NCBI RefSeq assembly: GCF_001648155.1
Contig: NZ_CP015199.1
Coordinates: 248,001 to 312,000, forward strand
Length of the DNA stretch: 64,000 bases
Direction of reading: 5' to 3'
Source: Chryseobacterium glaciei
Lineage (GTDB): Bacteria; Bacteroidota; Bacteroidia; Flavobacteriales; Weeksellaceae
Part shown: positions 51,127-60,555 of the stretch, piece after piece
Layout: every line of letters begins with the position of its first letter
Numbering within the stretch: position 1 is the first letter of the stretch
The notes under the pieces: generated by a model
The model's input: the letters and a program-made list of their open reading frames with translations, nothing else
What the model was told of the DNA's origin: nothing
Database searches by the model: none
Position numbers and translations under genes: made by a program

Positions 51127-52655
51127 GATGTTAAAACATTGGTTTTAAGATGATCTCCCACTCTCAATGCCATTGCAATGATTGTCAGCGCAGGATTTAC
51201 CGCACCACTTGAAACGAAAAATCCACCATCGACAATATATAAATTATCGAGATCATGTGCTTTACAGTTTGTATCTACGACCGAAGTTTTCGGATCTAAT
51301 CCCATTTTTGTAGTTCCGTTTTGATGGGCGGGTGAAGCAATGTCCATTCCTTTGCTGAAATAAATTCCTTTAAACAAAAACGATTTGAATTTTCCTGAAG
51401 CTTTTAATGCTTTGATCAATTCTTCTTTCAGAAATTCGTGTCCCTGTTGATTATTAGAAGTATAACTTATTTTAATTTGTCCGTTTTCAACCGTTACTCT
51501 ATTATCCGGATCGGGCAAATCTTCCGAGGTCAGCCAAAAATCTACGGCGTGTTCTGCCATTAATTCAAATGTAAAGCCTGGCGCTGCAACAGGGCTATCA
51601 GCTTTAATCTGATGTTCGTCTGATTTTCCTAACATCTGAATGTGTCCTAGAGGAAATTCATAGCCTTTATTAGCATGGTAAAAATCATTAATTCCAAATG
51701 TTTTTCCGAATTTTGTGTGATTGGGTTCTGTGTACAAAGCTACCAACGCAGAATTTTGATGAAACATATAATTTCTGCCCACCTGATCTGAAGAATTGGC
51801 AAGTCCGTTGAGGAATTTTTCACTTTTACTTTCCAAAAGAAGTGCCGCGGAATTGATTGCTCCCGCAGAAAGAATAACCAAATCAGAAGTCAAGGTTTTT
51901 GTTTCTCCGTTTTCTTCGACAACAATTTCGGTGATCTTGGTTCCTTCTTCATTTGTATTTAATCGCAACACTTTTGTATTGACCATCAATTCAACATTCG
52001 GATATTCCAACGCTTTTGCCAGCGAACAAAGATGGGCGTCACCTTTTCTTTCCGCAGCATCGGGAAAACCATCAAAACGGTCTAATGTGTATGGTGCATT
52101 TGCGGATTCGTGAGGTTTAAAATCAACTCCAATCGGCAAATTAAACGGATGCCATCCGTAATTAAATAATTCATCAACGACTTCCTGAATTCTTGGTTCG
52201 TGGGATAAAGGTGGATTTGGATAAGGCTCGGAATCAAAAGGTTCCGTCGGATCTGATCCTCTTTTGCCATGAACATGAAAAAGTTTTTCTGATTCAAGAT
52301 AATAATCCTTCAAATCTTGATATTGAATAGGCCAAGCCGGTGAAGTTCCGCCATAATGGTGTATTTCTTTAAAATCTTCTTCTCTTAAACGAAATAAAGC
52401 AGCTCCATAAAATTTGGTATTTCCGCCAACATTGTAATGCATTCCGGGGCGAAACGGTTTATTGTGTTTATCGAGCCAAAGATCTGTCGTTGTGTATCTG
52501 TTTTTCTGAAAAACTTCCACGGAATCCCAATTTTCTTTTTCTACGGGAACATAATCTCCTCTTTCAACAATGAGAATTTTTTTTCCGCTGTCTGCCAATC
52601 GATACGCCATTGTTGCGCCTCCTGCCCCGCTTCCTATTATAATGATGTCGTACAT
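51123..52655 (-). CDS. GMC-family FAD oxidoreductase
   Basis: The 510-aa enzyme starts with the FAD-binding Rossmann motif (IIIGSGAGGATMAYRLADSG). The family's second motif appears as VILSAGAINSAALLL. The C-terminal active-site region has HQNGTTKMG and GAVNPALTIIAMALRVGDHL. GMC enzymes oxidise alcohols, sugars or sterols; no signal peptide is visible. It is the first gene of a two-gene operon with the MFS transporter. Confidence 0.92.
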   Translation of the reverse strand: MYDIIIIGSGAGGATMAYRLADSGKKILIVERGDYVPVEKENWDSVEVFQKNRYTTTDLWLDKHNKPFRPGMHYNVGGNTKFYGAALFRLREEDFKEIHHYGGTSPAWPIQYQDLKDYYLESEKLFHVHGKRGSDPTEPFDSEPYPNPPLSHEPRIQEVVDELFNYGWHPFNLPIGVDFKPHESANAPYTLDRFDGFPDAAERKGDAHLCSLAKALEYPNVELMVNTKVLRLNTNEEGTKITEIVVEENGETKTLTSDLVILSAGAINSAALLLESKSEKFLNGLANSSDQVGRNYMFHQNSALVALYTEPNHTKFGKTFGINDFYHANKGYEFPLGHIQMLGKSDEHQIKADSPVAAPGFTFELMAEHAVDFWLTSEDLPDPDNRVTVENGQIKISYTSNNQQGHEFLKEELIKALKASGKFKSFLFKGIYFSKGMDIASPAHQNGTTKMGLDPKTSVVDTNCKAHDLDNLYIVDGGFFVSSGAVNPALTIIAMALRVGDHLKTNVLTS

Positions 52656-52799
52656 TTTTTAAAATTTAATCTATCTAAATTAGAGATTAAAAGCTACGAT
52701 TAGCTTAATAAAAAATTAAAATTCAATAGATTGTATGAATAGAAATTAGATTTTAGATATTAAAAATTAGATTTATTTTCTAAGTGTACAATTCGAATT

Positions 52800-52948
52800 G
52801 TTATTGTAGGTTTTGGCTAAAGCCTTCTTTTTAGATTAACTAAGAAAGCGGGCTAAAGCCCGCTCCTATTGATGTGTATCGTTAAATTTAAAGAATTATC
52901 AAAAATATAATTCATAATTCATAATTCATAATTCATAATTCATAATTC
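52800..52948. repeat. Palindromic GGCTAAAGCC repeat followed by a 7-bp tandem array
   Basis: TTTTGGCTAAAGCCTT and GCGGGCTAAAGCCCGC (52849-52864) with CCTATTGATG repeat the 41403-41466 element. Then ATAATTC is repeated six times without error (52907-52948), ending one base before the stop codon of the next minus-strand gene. Confidence 0.85.
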
Positions 52949-52949
52949 A

Positions 52950-54332
52950 TTAAAAATGTACCTGTTGAATTTCCTCTTCAATTTCCTGTGGTGTTTCGTC
53001 TTCTGATTTAATGAAAATCATTGTAACTATTGCTCCAATCAACATACAGACTCCTCCAACCACAACATAATCCATTGCCTGATTTCCGAAAATATTGCTT
53101 ACAATCGGACCTCCGAAAAGTCCATTAATGATTTGCGGAATTACAATAAAAAAATTGAAAATTCCCATGTAAACGCCCATTTTTCTTTGCGGAATAACCT
53201 CAATCAACATCGCATAAGGCATTGCTAAAATACTCGCCCAAGCAAACCCCAGTCCTATCATTGACATCCAAAGATGGTTGACATCTTTAATGAAATACAT
53301 TGAAATCAATCCTAATCCGCCACAAGCTAAAGCAAGAGCGTGGGTTTGTTTTTTCCCGATCCATTTTGCAATTGGAGTTAATAAAAAAGCGAATGGAATT
53401 GCCCAAAGATTGTACATTCCGAATAATTCGCCCGTTAAATCTCCTGCGTTATTGAACGCTTTCGAGTGAGTATCTTCAGGAGAAAGTCCAAAATGATGGG
53501 TTGCTAGAGCACTTGTCGTAAAAACCCACATCGTAAACAAGGCAAACCAAGAGAAAAACTGGACGATTCCCAATTTTTTCATTTGAGTTGGAATGTTCGC
53601 AAAATCCTTGAAAATATCTCTGAATTTAGACTTTTCTTCCACCACTTCTTTTCCATCATCAAATTCCGCAAATTCTTTTGGTGAATATTCTTTAGTTGTA
53701 ATAATTGTGTAAAGTATCGTTATGATCAGCAATCCGGCTCCTACATAAAAAGAATAGATGACATTATCTCCTACAAAACCCTCCGGAGCTTCATTTGACA
53801 CTCCTAATTTTGTCAGTAAACTTGGAACATACGAACCTACAACCGCCCCTATTCCAATTAAAATAGTCTGAATTGAAAATCCCAATGTTCCCTGATGTTT
53901 CGGAAGCATATCACCTACCAAAGCTCTGAAAGGTTCCATCGCAATATTCACGGAAGCATCCATCATCGCAAGGAAAATAACCGCTAATAAAAGTGCATTT
54001 GCCGCAAACATATGAGTCACCGTTGCGGCATTCGGAAGCAAGACCAATCCAATCGCACACAAGATCGCGCCAATTAGAAAATATGGTTTTCTTCTTCCTA
54101 ATGGGCTCCAAGTGTTATCGCCCATATGTCCAATGATTGGCTGAACGATTAATCCCGTAAAAGGTGCAACCAGCCAAAACCAAGACAATTCGTGAACATC
54201 AGCTCCTAAATTGGCCAAAATTCTGCTCGCATTTCCGTTCTGTAAACCAAAAGCCATCTGAATTCCCAAAAACCCCATGCTCATATTGATGATTTGAGGC
54301 ATGGAAAGATTCGGTTTAATTTTTTTTGACAT
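52950..54332 (-). CDS. MFS sugar transporter (SLC45/maltose-type)
   Basis: 460 aa with 12 hydrophobic segments. The conserved GLQNGNASRI and PIIGHMGDNTWSPLGRRKPYF loop (RxGRR-type motif after TM2) match the SLC45-like sugar:H+ symporters of Bacteroidota starch/maltose loci. It probably brings maltose or small maltodextrins, released by the downstream hydrolases, across the inner membrane. It is last in the starch locus on this strand. Confidence 0.86.
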   Translation of the reverse strand: MSKKIKPNLSMPQIINMSMGFLGIQMAFGLQNGNASRILANLGADVHELSWFWLVAPFTGLIVQPIIGHMGDNTWSPLGRRKPYFLIGAILCAIGLVLLPNAATVTHMFAANALLLAVIFLAMMDASVNIAMEPFRALVGDMLPKHQGTLGFSIQTILIGIGAVVGSYVPSLLTKLGVSNEAPEGFVGDNVIYSFYVGAGLLIITILYTIITTKEYSPKEFAEFDDGKEVVEEKSKFRDIFKDFANIPTQMKKLGIVQFFSWFALFTMWVFTTSALATHHFGLSPEDTHSKAFNNAGDLTGELFGMYNLWAIPFAFLLTPIAKWIGKKQTHALALACGGLGLISMYFIKDVNHLWMSMIGLGFAWASILAMPYAMLIEVIPQRKMGVYMGIFNFFIVIPQIINGLFGGPIVSNIFGNQAMDYVVVGGVCMLIGAIVTMIFIKSEDETPQEIEEEIQQVHF

Positions 54333-54344
54333 TGTGTTTTATGT

Positions 54345-54863
54345 TTATTTTTTTGTTTTTAAATCCTGAATAAGAATATCTTCAATTGCAGTTTTTTCAG
54401 AAACCACTTTATCAGACACATCATTTGGAATTGTCATTGAAAGTACATATTGTTTTACTTTCCAAGCTCCGTTTATTTTTTCTACAACTCCGGAACCACG
54501 GCAGATTTTCATTTGAGTATCCAATACCTCATCAAACCAAGCCAATTTTCCGTCTTTGCTGAAATAAATGTTTCTTTTTAATGAAGTGAAATTCCAGGTT
54601 TTCTTTTTGTCGAAATAAGGTTTTGCCCAAACCATGAACGCTTTTTTATCCCAAACTTCGGTTGCATCTGTTCCAATAAAAGTCGATTCATCGGCATAGA
54701 AATTAAAATAAGCATTGAAATCAGCTTTTGCTGCTGCGACATTGAAAGCGTCGAGCATTGTTCCGATTTCTGTTTTTTCTTTATCAAATTTTGATTGCGC
54801 TGAAATGGCTGTAAAGCTCAGTACAAATAAGATTAAAGTAAAGAATATTGTAGTTTTTTTCAT
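54345..54863 (-). CDS. Exported NTF2/DUF4440-like protein
   Basis: 172 aa with a signal peptide (LILFVLSFTAISAQ). The mature part has the SnoaL/NTF2-like pattern IGTMLDAFNVAAAKADFNAYFNFYADESTFIGTDATEVW, a cone-shaped fold that may bind or turn over small molecules. It lies 12 bp before the sugar MFS gene and is probably co-transcribed with it. The exact role in starch use is unknown. Confidence 0.78.
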   Translation of the reverse strand: MKKTTIFFTLILFVLSFTAISAQSKFDKEKTEIGTMLDAFNVAAAKADFNAYFNFYADESTFIGTDATEVWDKKAFMVWAKPYFDKKKTWNFTSLKRNIYFSKDGKLAWFDEVLDTQMKICRGSGVVEKINGAWKVKQYVLSMTIPNDVSDKVVSEKTAIEDILIQDLKTKK

Positions 54864-54886
54864 ATTTAAGTTATTTTTTATTCTCT

Positions 54887-54970
54887 AAACACTAATAGCA
54901 CAAATATTTTCACGAATGACACTAAATAATTTGTGAAAATTTGTGAAAATATTTGTGCCAATAGTGTTTT
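54887..54970. terminator. Long hairpin at the 3' end of the GH13 gene
   Basis: AAACACTA and CACAAATATTTTCAC pair with GTGAAAATATTTGTG and TAGTGTTT. The hairpin overlaps the GH13 stop codon. It may stabilise or end the transcript. Confidence 0.65.
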
Positions 54971-56825
54971 ATTTTAATTCAATAATTATCGACGTTTTTG
55001 CAGGTATTTTTAAGCTGTTTTGTAGTGAAACTTCCTTATCAGAAATCACATCTTTACCTTTTGAAAAACCGTTTAAAGATTCTGCAAAATGTTTTAAATC
55101 TAATGTTTCTTCTTTTTCATTATTATTTAAAACCACCATTACGCTTTCTTTTTCATTATATCTAAAATACACAAAAACATTATTCTGTGGAACGAAATTT
55201 TTAGTTTTTCCGGAATGGATCACTTCTTTTCCTTTTCTCCAGTTTAATAATTTCTGAGTGAACTCGTAAAATTCCTTTTGTTCAGGCGTTTGAGCAGAAG
55301 TTTGGAAAGCATTTTGTTTATCCGACTTCCAACCTCCCGGAAAATCTCTTCGGATATCTGCATCACCGCCTTTATTTTTGTCGCCACGCATTCCAACCTC
55401 GGAACCGTAATAAATTTGTGGAATTCCACGAACTGTTGAAATTAAGGTTAATCCCAATTTGTACGCTTTCGGGTCATTATTAAAAATTTCATTCCATCTT
55501 TCTGTGTCATGATTTTCAAAGAAAACCATTACATTATTGATGTCAGGATAAAGAAAATCGCTTGCTAAACTGTTGTAAATTCTGTTCATTCCCGTGTCCC
55601 AACCTTCTTTTTCCTTCAAAGCTTTCGGCATGTCGCCGTACAGCATAAAATCCATCACAGACGGAAGGTTTGAGTTATAATTCGCCGCTTCTCCTGTTTT
55701 TGAACCCTTTTGCCAAGCTGAAATATAGGCCGCGGTATTCAGCCAAGTTTCTCCAACAATATTGAATTTCGGATATTCGTCAGTGATTGCTTTTGCCCAT
55801 TTTGCCATCGCTTCTTTATCGTTGTAAGGATAAGTATCTACACGAAAACCTCCCAATTCAGCGTATTCTATCCACCAAATTGCGTTTTGTATTAAATATT
55901 TTAAAACTAAAGGATTTTTTTGATTAATATCAGGCATCGTTGTATCAAACCAACCGTCTAATGCTACTTTTTTGTCGACTTCAGAAGCATTTGTATCGAA
56001 TTGTGTTGTTGTTTTGTAATTGGAACGTTTGAATCCTTTTTCCTCATCACTAAATAAATGAATCCAATCTTTTGTGGGTAAATCTTTGATCATCCAATGC
56101 GAAATTCCCCAGTGATTGGTGACGTAATCCATCACCAACATCATGTTTCTTTTATTTAATTTTTGAGAAAGTTCTCTGTATTCTTCGTTGGTTCCGTAAC
56201 GTCCATCAATTTTATATAAATCGGTTTGGGCGTAACCGTGATACGAATACACTTTTTCATTGTCCTCATTCACCGGAGTTAACCAAACTGATGTCGCCCC
56301 TAAATTTTGGATATAATCAAGATTGTTGATGATTCCTCGTAAATCTCCACCATGTCGGCCATTTGGAAGACTTCTGTTTGCTTTTTCCGTTAAATTTGGA
56401 CTTGAATCATTTTTTTCATCACCATTTGCAAAACGGTCAGGCATTATTAAATACATTACATCTTTAGAAGTAAAAGATTCTCTGTTGGCAGAGTTTGGCA
56501 TTTTTTCTTTTAATTCATAAGTGTAAGAACCAATATTTTTTTTGCCGTTTTTAATATTGATCTTAAATTTCGGAACATTGATTTCGTTGGTATTAACCGT
56601 CACAAAAACATAGTTAGGGTTTTCAACTTTCTGAATATTTTTAACCTGAACACCATCTGAAAGCTCGACTTCATTATTGGCAATATCTTTTCCGTAGACT
56701 AAGATCTGAAGTTCGGGGTTTTTCATTCCTTTCCACCAGAAAGCGGGTTCAACCTTGTCTAAAGGTTTTTGAGAAAAAGCTATGACTGCAGTTGAGATCG
56801 CAATAATTGTGTATAATTTTTTCAT
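54969..56825 (-). CDS. GH13 neopullulanase/cyclomaltodextrinase-type amylase
   Basis: 618 aa with a signal peptide (TIIAISTAVIAFSQ). An N-terminal beta-domain (about 25-120) matches the cyclomaltodextrinase N-terminal domain. The GH13 catalytic regions are complete: DYVTNHWG (I), GFRVDTYPY with nucleophile Asp (II), VGETW with acid/base Glu (III) and FFENHDTERW (IV). It cleaves alpha-1,4 (and possibly alpha-1,6) bonds of maltodextrins in the periplasm, corresponding to SusA of the Bacteroides starch system rather than surface SusG (no lipobox). Confidence 0.92.
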   Translation of the reverse strand: MKKLYTIIAISTAVIAFSQKPLDKVEPAFWWKGMKNPELQILVYGKDIANNEVELSDGVQVKNIQKVENPNYVFVTVNTNEINVPKFKINIKNGKKNIGSYTYELKEKMPNSANRESFTSKDVMYLIMPDRFANGDEKNDSSPNLTEKANRSLPNGRHGGDLRGIINNLDYIQNLGATSVWLTPVNEDNEKVYSYHGYAQTDLYKIDGRYGTNEEYRELSQKLNKRNMMLVMDYVTNHWGISHWMIKDLPTKDWIHLFSDEEKGFKRSNYKTTTQFDTNASEVDKKVALDGWFDTTMPDINQKNPLVLKYLIQNAIWWIEYAELGGFRVDTYPYNDKEAMAKWAKAITDEYPKFNIVGETWLNTAAYISAWQKGSKTGEAANYNSNLPSVMDFMLYGDMPKALKEKEGWDTGMNRIYNSLASDFLYPDINNVMVFFENHDTERWNEIFNNDPKAYKLGLTLISTVRGIPQIYYGSEVGMRGDKNKGGDADIRRDFPGGWKSDKQNAFQTSAQTPEQKEFYEFTQKLLNWRKGKEVIHSGKTKNFVPQNNVFVYFRYNEKESVMVVLNNNEKEETLDLKHFAESLNGFSKGKDVISDKEVSLQNSLKIPAKTSIIIELK

Positions 56826-56859
56826 TTTTTTGTGCTTTTATTTTAATTAAAATAGGTGC

Positions 56860-56950
56860 TTTTATTTTTTTAACGCTAAGAACGCTAAGTTTTTTTTTTG
56901 ACTACTATATTCTTTTAGTTCGCAAGGGCGCTTCACTCAGCAAATGATAG
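56860..56950. repeat. AACGCTAAGA...GCAAGGGCGCTTCA repeat, copy 4
   Basis: AACGCTAAGAACGCTAAGTT at 56871 and TTCGCAAGGGCGCTTCACTC at 56920 repeat the 44707, 47293 and 48218 copies with a few changes. Confidence 0.72.
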
Positions 56951-56978
56951 CAACATTTAAAATTTATTCTAAATTTAT

Positions 56979-58028
56979 CTACTTTTCTGAATACCCGATG
57001 CAAAATAAAGTTTCATCTTTATTTACAGGTGGAGTTCCTATTTTGTATAAAATAATTCCATCAGTTTTAGAAATAACATCCTGTTTTTTGTTTCCAAATC
57101 CATCTGTAATATAGCCTAAAATTTGATTTTTTGTTACTTTATCTCCACTTTTCAACTCGCTGTAAAAAATTCCGCTTTCGGGAACTTTTATATAATCCTG
57201 CCGATCAAAAAATGTTGGTTTTCTTTCGTTTTTAATCTTCGGTTTACTTTTTACATAATTTCCAGAAGATTCAAGCATATTGTAAACGGCAATTTTGATC
57301 ATGTCTACATTTTCTTTTTGAACGGTCCCTAATTTTCCAGCTTCAATGCTTAAAGCTGTAATCCCCTGCTGGGTTGCCTGTTTAAAGACATATTTTGCAG
57401 GTTCTGTAGACGTAAGATTGTATGGGTAAGAAACAATGTAGTTAATTTGAGATTGAGCAGATAGATTGTGAGCTAATTTTGTATTTTCAGGGCTATCTTT
57501 TCTGTCGTAATAACACACAAAAGGCAGCAAATCTTCATTCGCATCTCCTCCGTGAATGTCTAAAAATATGGTGGAATTTGAAATAATTTCTTTCGTAATA
57601 ATATTCGCGATCTGGTCGGTAGGAGTTCCGTTTTGAGAACCCGGAAAAGCATTATTTAAATTTTTATTATCTAACGGATTAATGAAAGGTGTTCTTTTCT
57701 GAAAAGCCTCAACATTCGCGATTGGAACAATGATTAAAGTTCCTTTTACTTGTTCAGGTTTGATCTCATTTAGTAATTCCTGAACGGCAATAATTGGTGG
57801 ATATTCGTAGCCGTGAATTCCTGCAACGATGCTGAAAACAGGGCCTTTTTCTTTTCCTTTAATTATGGTTATTGGTAAATAGGTTTCTTTTGAATCATTT
57901 TTGATCGTGAAAATGGTATCCTTTCTGAATGTTCCTTTCTGCTCAATTATTTGACTGATCTTCTGTGCGTTGATTAACCCGCCTATTAAAACCAACGATA
58001 GTAGAGCTGCTTTCTTCATTTTTTTCAT
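56979..58028 (-). CDS. Succinylglutamate desuccinylase/aspartoacylase-family zinc peptidase
   Basis: I start at 58028 (MKKMKKAALLSLVLIGG); 58019 and 58061 are alternatives. A signal peptide ends at INAQ. The AspA/AstE M14 zinc site is visible as VAGIHGYEYPPIIA (His and Glu) and LDIHGGDANED (His). It probably hydrolyses an amide or a peptide-like bond in the periplasm. Its position between GH97 and GH13 genes is unusual; either it is a rider in the starch operon or it removes an acyl or peptide modification. Confidence 0.85.
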   Translation of the reverse strand: MKKMKKAALLSLVLIGGLINAQKISQIIEQKGTFRKDTIFTIKNDSKETYLPITIIKGKEKGPVFSIVAGIHGYEYPPIIAVQELLNEIKPEQVKGTLIIVPIANVEAFQKRTPFINPLDNKNLNNAFPGSQNGTPTDQIANIITKEIISNSTIFLDIHGGDANEDLLPFVCYYDRKDSPENTKLAHNLSAQSQINYIVSYPYNLTSTEPAKYVFKQATQQGITALSIEAGKLGTVQKENVDMIKIAVYNMLESSGNYVKSKPKIKNERKPTFFDRQDYIKVPESGIFYSELKSGDKVTKNQILGYITDGFGNKKQDVISKTDGIILYKIGTPPVNKDETLFCIGYSEK

Positions 58029-58159
58029 AGAATTAAAGATAATTAAATATTTTTTTAACACCTGTTGTTCTTTGTGTAATCTTATTTAGAAAAAGATTTC
58101 TAATCGAATGAGAAAAAAGTTTGTCAAAGTCTTAAGATTTTGACAAACTTTGTAGTTGT

Positions 58160-58290
58160 GTACTCACTCGTAGCCCCGATCGCAGCATTTGTTTGAGCTC
58201 ATTTTTTTTTGGATTCGGCGCGGCTTTGCCGCGCCGAATCCAAAAAAAAATAGCGAGTGCGGAGAGCGGGAAATAGCTCCTAAAAATTAT
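58160..58290. repeat. TAGCCCCGATCGCAGC repeat with GC-rich hairpin, copy 3
   Basis: TAGCCCCGATCGCAGCATTT (58171) leads into GGATTCGGCGCGGC-TTT-GCCGCGCCGAATCC, a 14-bp perfect hairpin (58210-58240), and ends AAATAGCGAGTGCGGAGAGC. The outer parts match 48451-48557 almost base for base. The central hairpin is different in sequence but the same in shape. Confidence 0.8.
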
Positions 58291-58323
58291 TTGCTATTCC
58301 AAATCTTCACACTCGCTTAAATT

Positions 58324-60483
58324 TTATTTTATTGGCTTAATAGAAATTGCGAATCCGCCACTTCTTACCATTTTAAAATTAATTTTTGATTTGTTTGTGA
58401 TCTCTTTCTTATAGATATTATAACTTTGAGGATTATCGATATAATCAGCATCTTTTCCATCTTCATAGATTGTTGCTTCATACTTTTGACCTTTATCTAA
58501 GAAAGAAAAATCTACAGTATATTCACGTTTGTTTTCATCGGTAATACCTCCAACGAACCAATCATCTGTTCCTTTAGCTTTTCTAGCCGTAATTACATAA
58601 TCACCAGGTTCTGCCGATAAGATTTTTGTATCATCCCAATCAGCAGCAACATCCTTAATAAATTGGAAAGCATCCATATGCTTTTTGTAGTTTTCAGGTA
58701 AATCGGCCGCCATTTGAAGAGGCATATACATTGTAACATACAACGCCAATTGCTTTGCCAATGTAGTTTTCACAAAACGCTTATCTCCAGGGAAATAATA
58801 ATCTAATTTTGTCTGAAAAATTCCCGGTGTGTAATCCATAGAACCACCCATCCATCTTGTAAATGGTAAAATCGTCTGATGATCAGGATTATTTCCTCCG
58901 AAAGCTTCATACTCCGTTCCACGAGCAGCTTCTGCAGAAATATAGTTCGGATACGTACGGCTTTCTCCCGTCGGACGAACCGATTCGTGAGAATTGACCA
59001 TGATTTTATACTCGTTTGCTTTTTCAGCAATTCTGTAGAAATGGTTGATTGTCCATTGAGAATAATGATGTTCCCCTCTTGGAATAATATCTCCTACATA
59101 ACCCGTTTTCACAGCATCATAACCGTATTTGTTCATTAATTGGAAAGCTTTGTCCGCCCATCTTTCGTAATTCGTTGCAGAACCAGAAGTTTCGTGGTGC
59201 ATGATTAGCTTAATTCCTTTTGAATGAGCGTATTCATTCAACATTTTAATATCAAAATCCGGGTAAGGAGTGATAAAATCGAAAACAAATTCTTTTGAAT
59301 GACCGAACCAGTCTTCCCAACCGATGTTCCAGCCTTCAATTAATAATCCTTTGAACCCATTTTCTGCTGCGAAATCGATATACTCCTTAACTTTAGTATT
59401 GTTGGCAGCATGTTTTCCGCTTGGTGTTAATTTTGAAAAATCGGTTTGTCCGATACGAACATTTGACTCAGGTTCCGCGTATGCCCACTGAGATTTCCCG
59501 ATGATCATTTCCCACCAAACGCCCATATATTTTGTTGGATGAATGTAAGATGTGTCGGTATATTTTGTAGGCTCATTAAGATTAAAAATCATTTTTGAAG
59601 CCATCACTTCTTCCGCTTTTGGCGAAACAATGATCGTTCTCCAAGGCGTAACAGAAGGTGTTTGGATATATCCTTTTGCACCCTGTCTGTCTGCAGTAAG
59701 GTGCGTTTTAAATTTGAAATTCTGAGCATCAACTTCCAAATGTGAAGCCGGGTAATCTAAAACTGCAGCTTCCGCAACGTTGATATATAAAGGATCTTTG
59801 CCTTCTTTTTTCAGCATTAATGGAGACTGAACGGCATTTTTAACTAAAGCCTGGGACGCATTTGCATCAAAAGCCTTATCCCATCTTGCAGGAATTTCAG
59901 AAATTTTTGTTTCCTGATATTGGTATTCCTGAGAATCGTAATCTGCAACCATCCACCAAACTTTCATGTCTGTTGGGAAATCGATTTCAGAATCTTCTTC
60001 ACGAATTGTGAAATAGTTTAGGTTTTTCTGCTGTGGAAACTCATACCTGAATCCCAACCCGTCATTAAACAATCTGAATTTTACAACAATACTTCTGTCA
60101 GCCGACGCCTGATTAAGCGTAACTGCCAATTCATTATAATTATTGATATAGTTTTTCTTTTCACCAAGAACAGGCTGCCAGGTTTCGTTTTTAGAATCTC
60201 TTTTTTCATCTGTTTTTGTAAAACCGTTGTTAAGATCGAATTTTGCATCTTCAGGTTTTGCAATCTCCGATGCAAATTTTATCGAAGTATCTTTAAATAA
60301 CCTCAACCCTAATTTGGAATCCTCAACTACTGTTGCGCCATTGTATTTTAGGTTATAATAAGGTACTCCTCCTTTTAACTGGAAACTCATTTCAAACTTT
60401 CCGTCCGGCGATTTTAAAGATTGTGCATTGGCAACTCCAAACATCATTGAGAGCAAAAATGCTCCGATTGTCATTTTCTTCAT
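58324..60483 (-). CDS. susB: GH97 alpha-glucosidase (SusB-like)
   Basis: 719 aa with signal peptide (IGAFLLSMMFGVANAQ). An N-terminal beta-supersandwich domain is followed by the (beta/alpha)8 barrel. The catalytic residues of inverting GH97 enzymes appear as IMHHETSGSATNYERW, NSHESVRPTGE and ARGTEYEAFGG (three Glu; base and acid region), with calcium-site Glu/Asn. It trims glucose from maltodextrins in the periplasm. Placement next to SusC/D/E and GH13 genes is the classical starch-utilisation set. Confidence 0.93.
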   Translation of the reverse strand: MKKMTIGAFLLSMMFGVANAQSLKSPDGKFEMSFQLKGGVPYYNLKYNGATVVEDSKLGLRLFKDTSIKFASEIAKPEDAKFDLNNGFTKTDEKRDSKNETWQPVLGEKKNYINNYNELAVTLNQASADRSIVVKFRLFNDGLGFRYEFPQQKNLNYFTIREEDSEIDFPTDMKVWWMVADYDSQEYQYQETKISEIPARWDKAFDANASQALVKNAVQSPLMLKKEGKDPLYINVAEAAVLDYPASHLEVDAQNFKFKTHLTADRQGAKGYIQTPSVTPWRTIIVSPKAEEVMASKMIFNLNEPTKYTDTSYIHPTKYMGVWWEMIIGKSQWAYAEPESNVRIGQTDFSKLTPSGKHAANNTKVKEYIDFAAENGFKGLLIEGWNIGWEDWFGHSKEFVFDFITPYPDFDIKMLNEYAHSKGIKLIMHHETSGSATNYERWADKAFQLMNKYGYDAVKTGYVGDIIPRGEHHYSQWTINHFYRIAEKANEYKIMVNSHESVRPTGESRTYPNYISAEAARGTEYEAFGGNNPDHQTILPFTRWMGGSMDYTPGIFQTKLDYYFPGDKRFVKTTLAKQLALYVTMYMPLQMAADLPENYKKHMDAFQFIKDVAADWDDTKILSAEPGDYVITARKAKGTDDWFVGGITDENKREYTVDFSFLDKGQKYEATIYEDGKDADYIDNPQSYNIYKKEITNKSKINFKMVRSGGFAISIKPIK

Positions 60484-60555
60484 ATTGATTATTATAAGCT
60501 TTAAAAATAAAAAAACTGCTGCTGTAAAGTAACAGTTTTAAAGAATTTATAGTTA

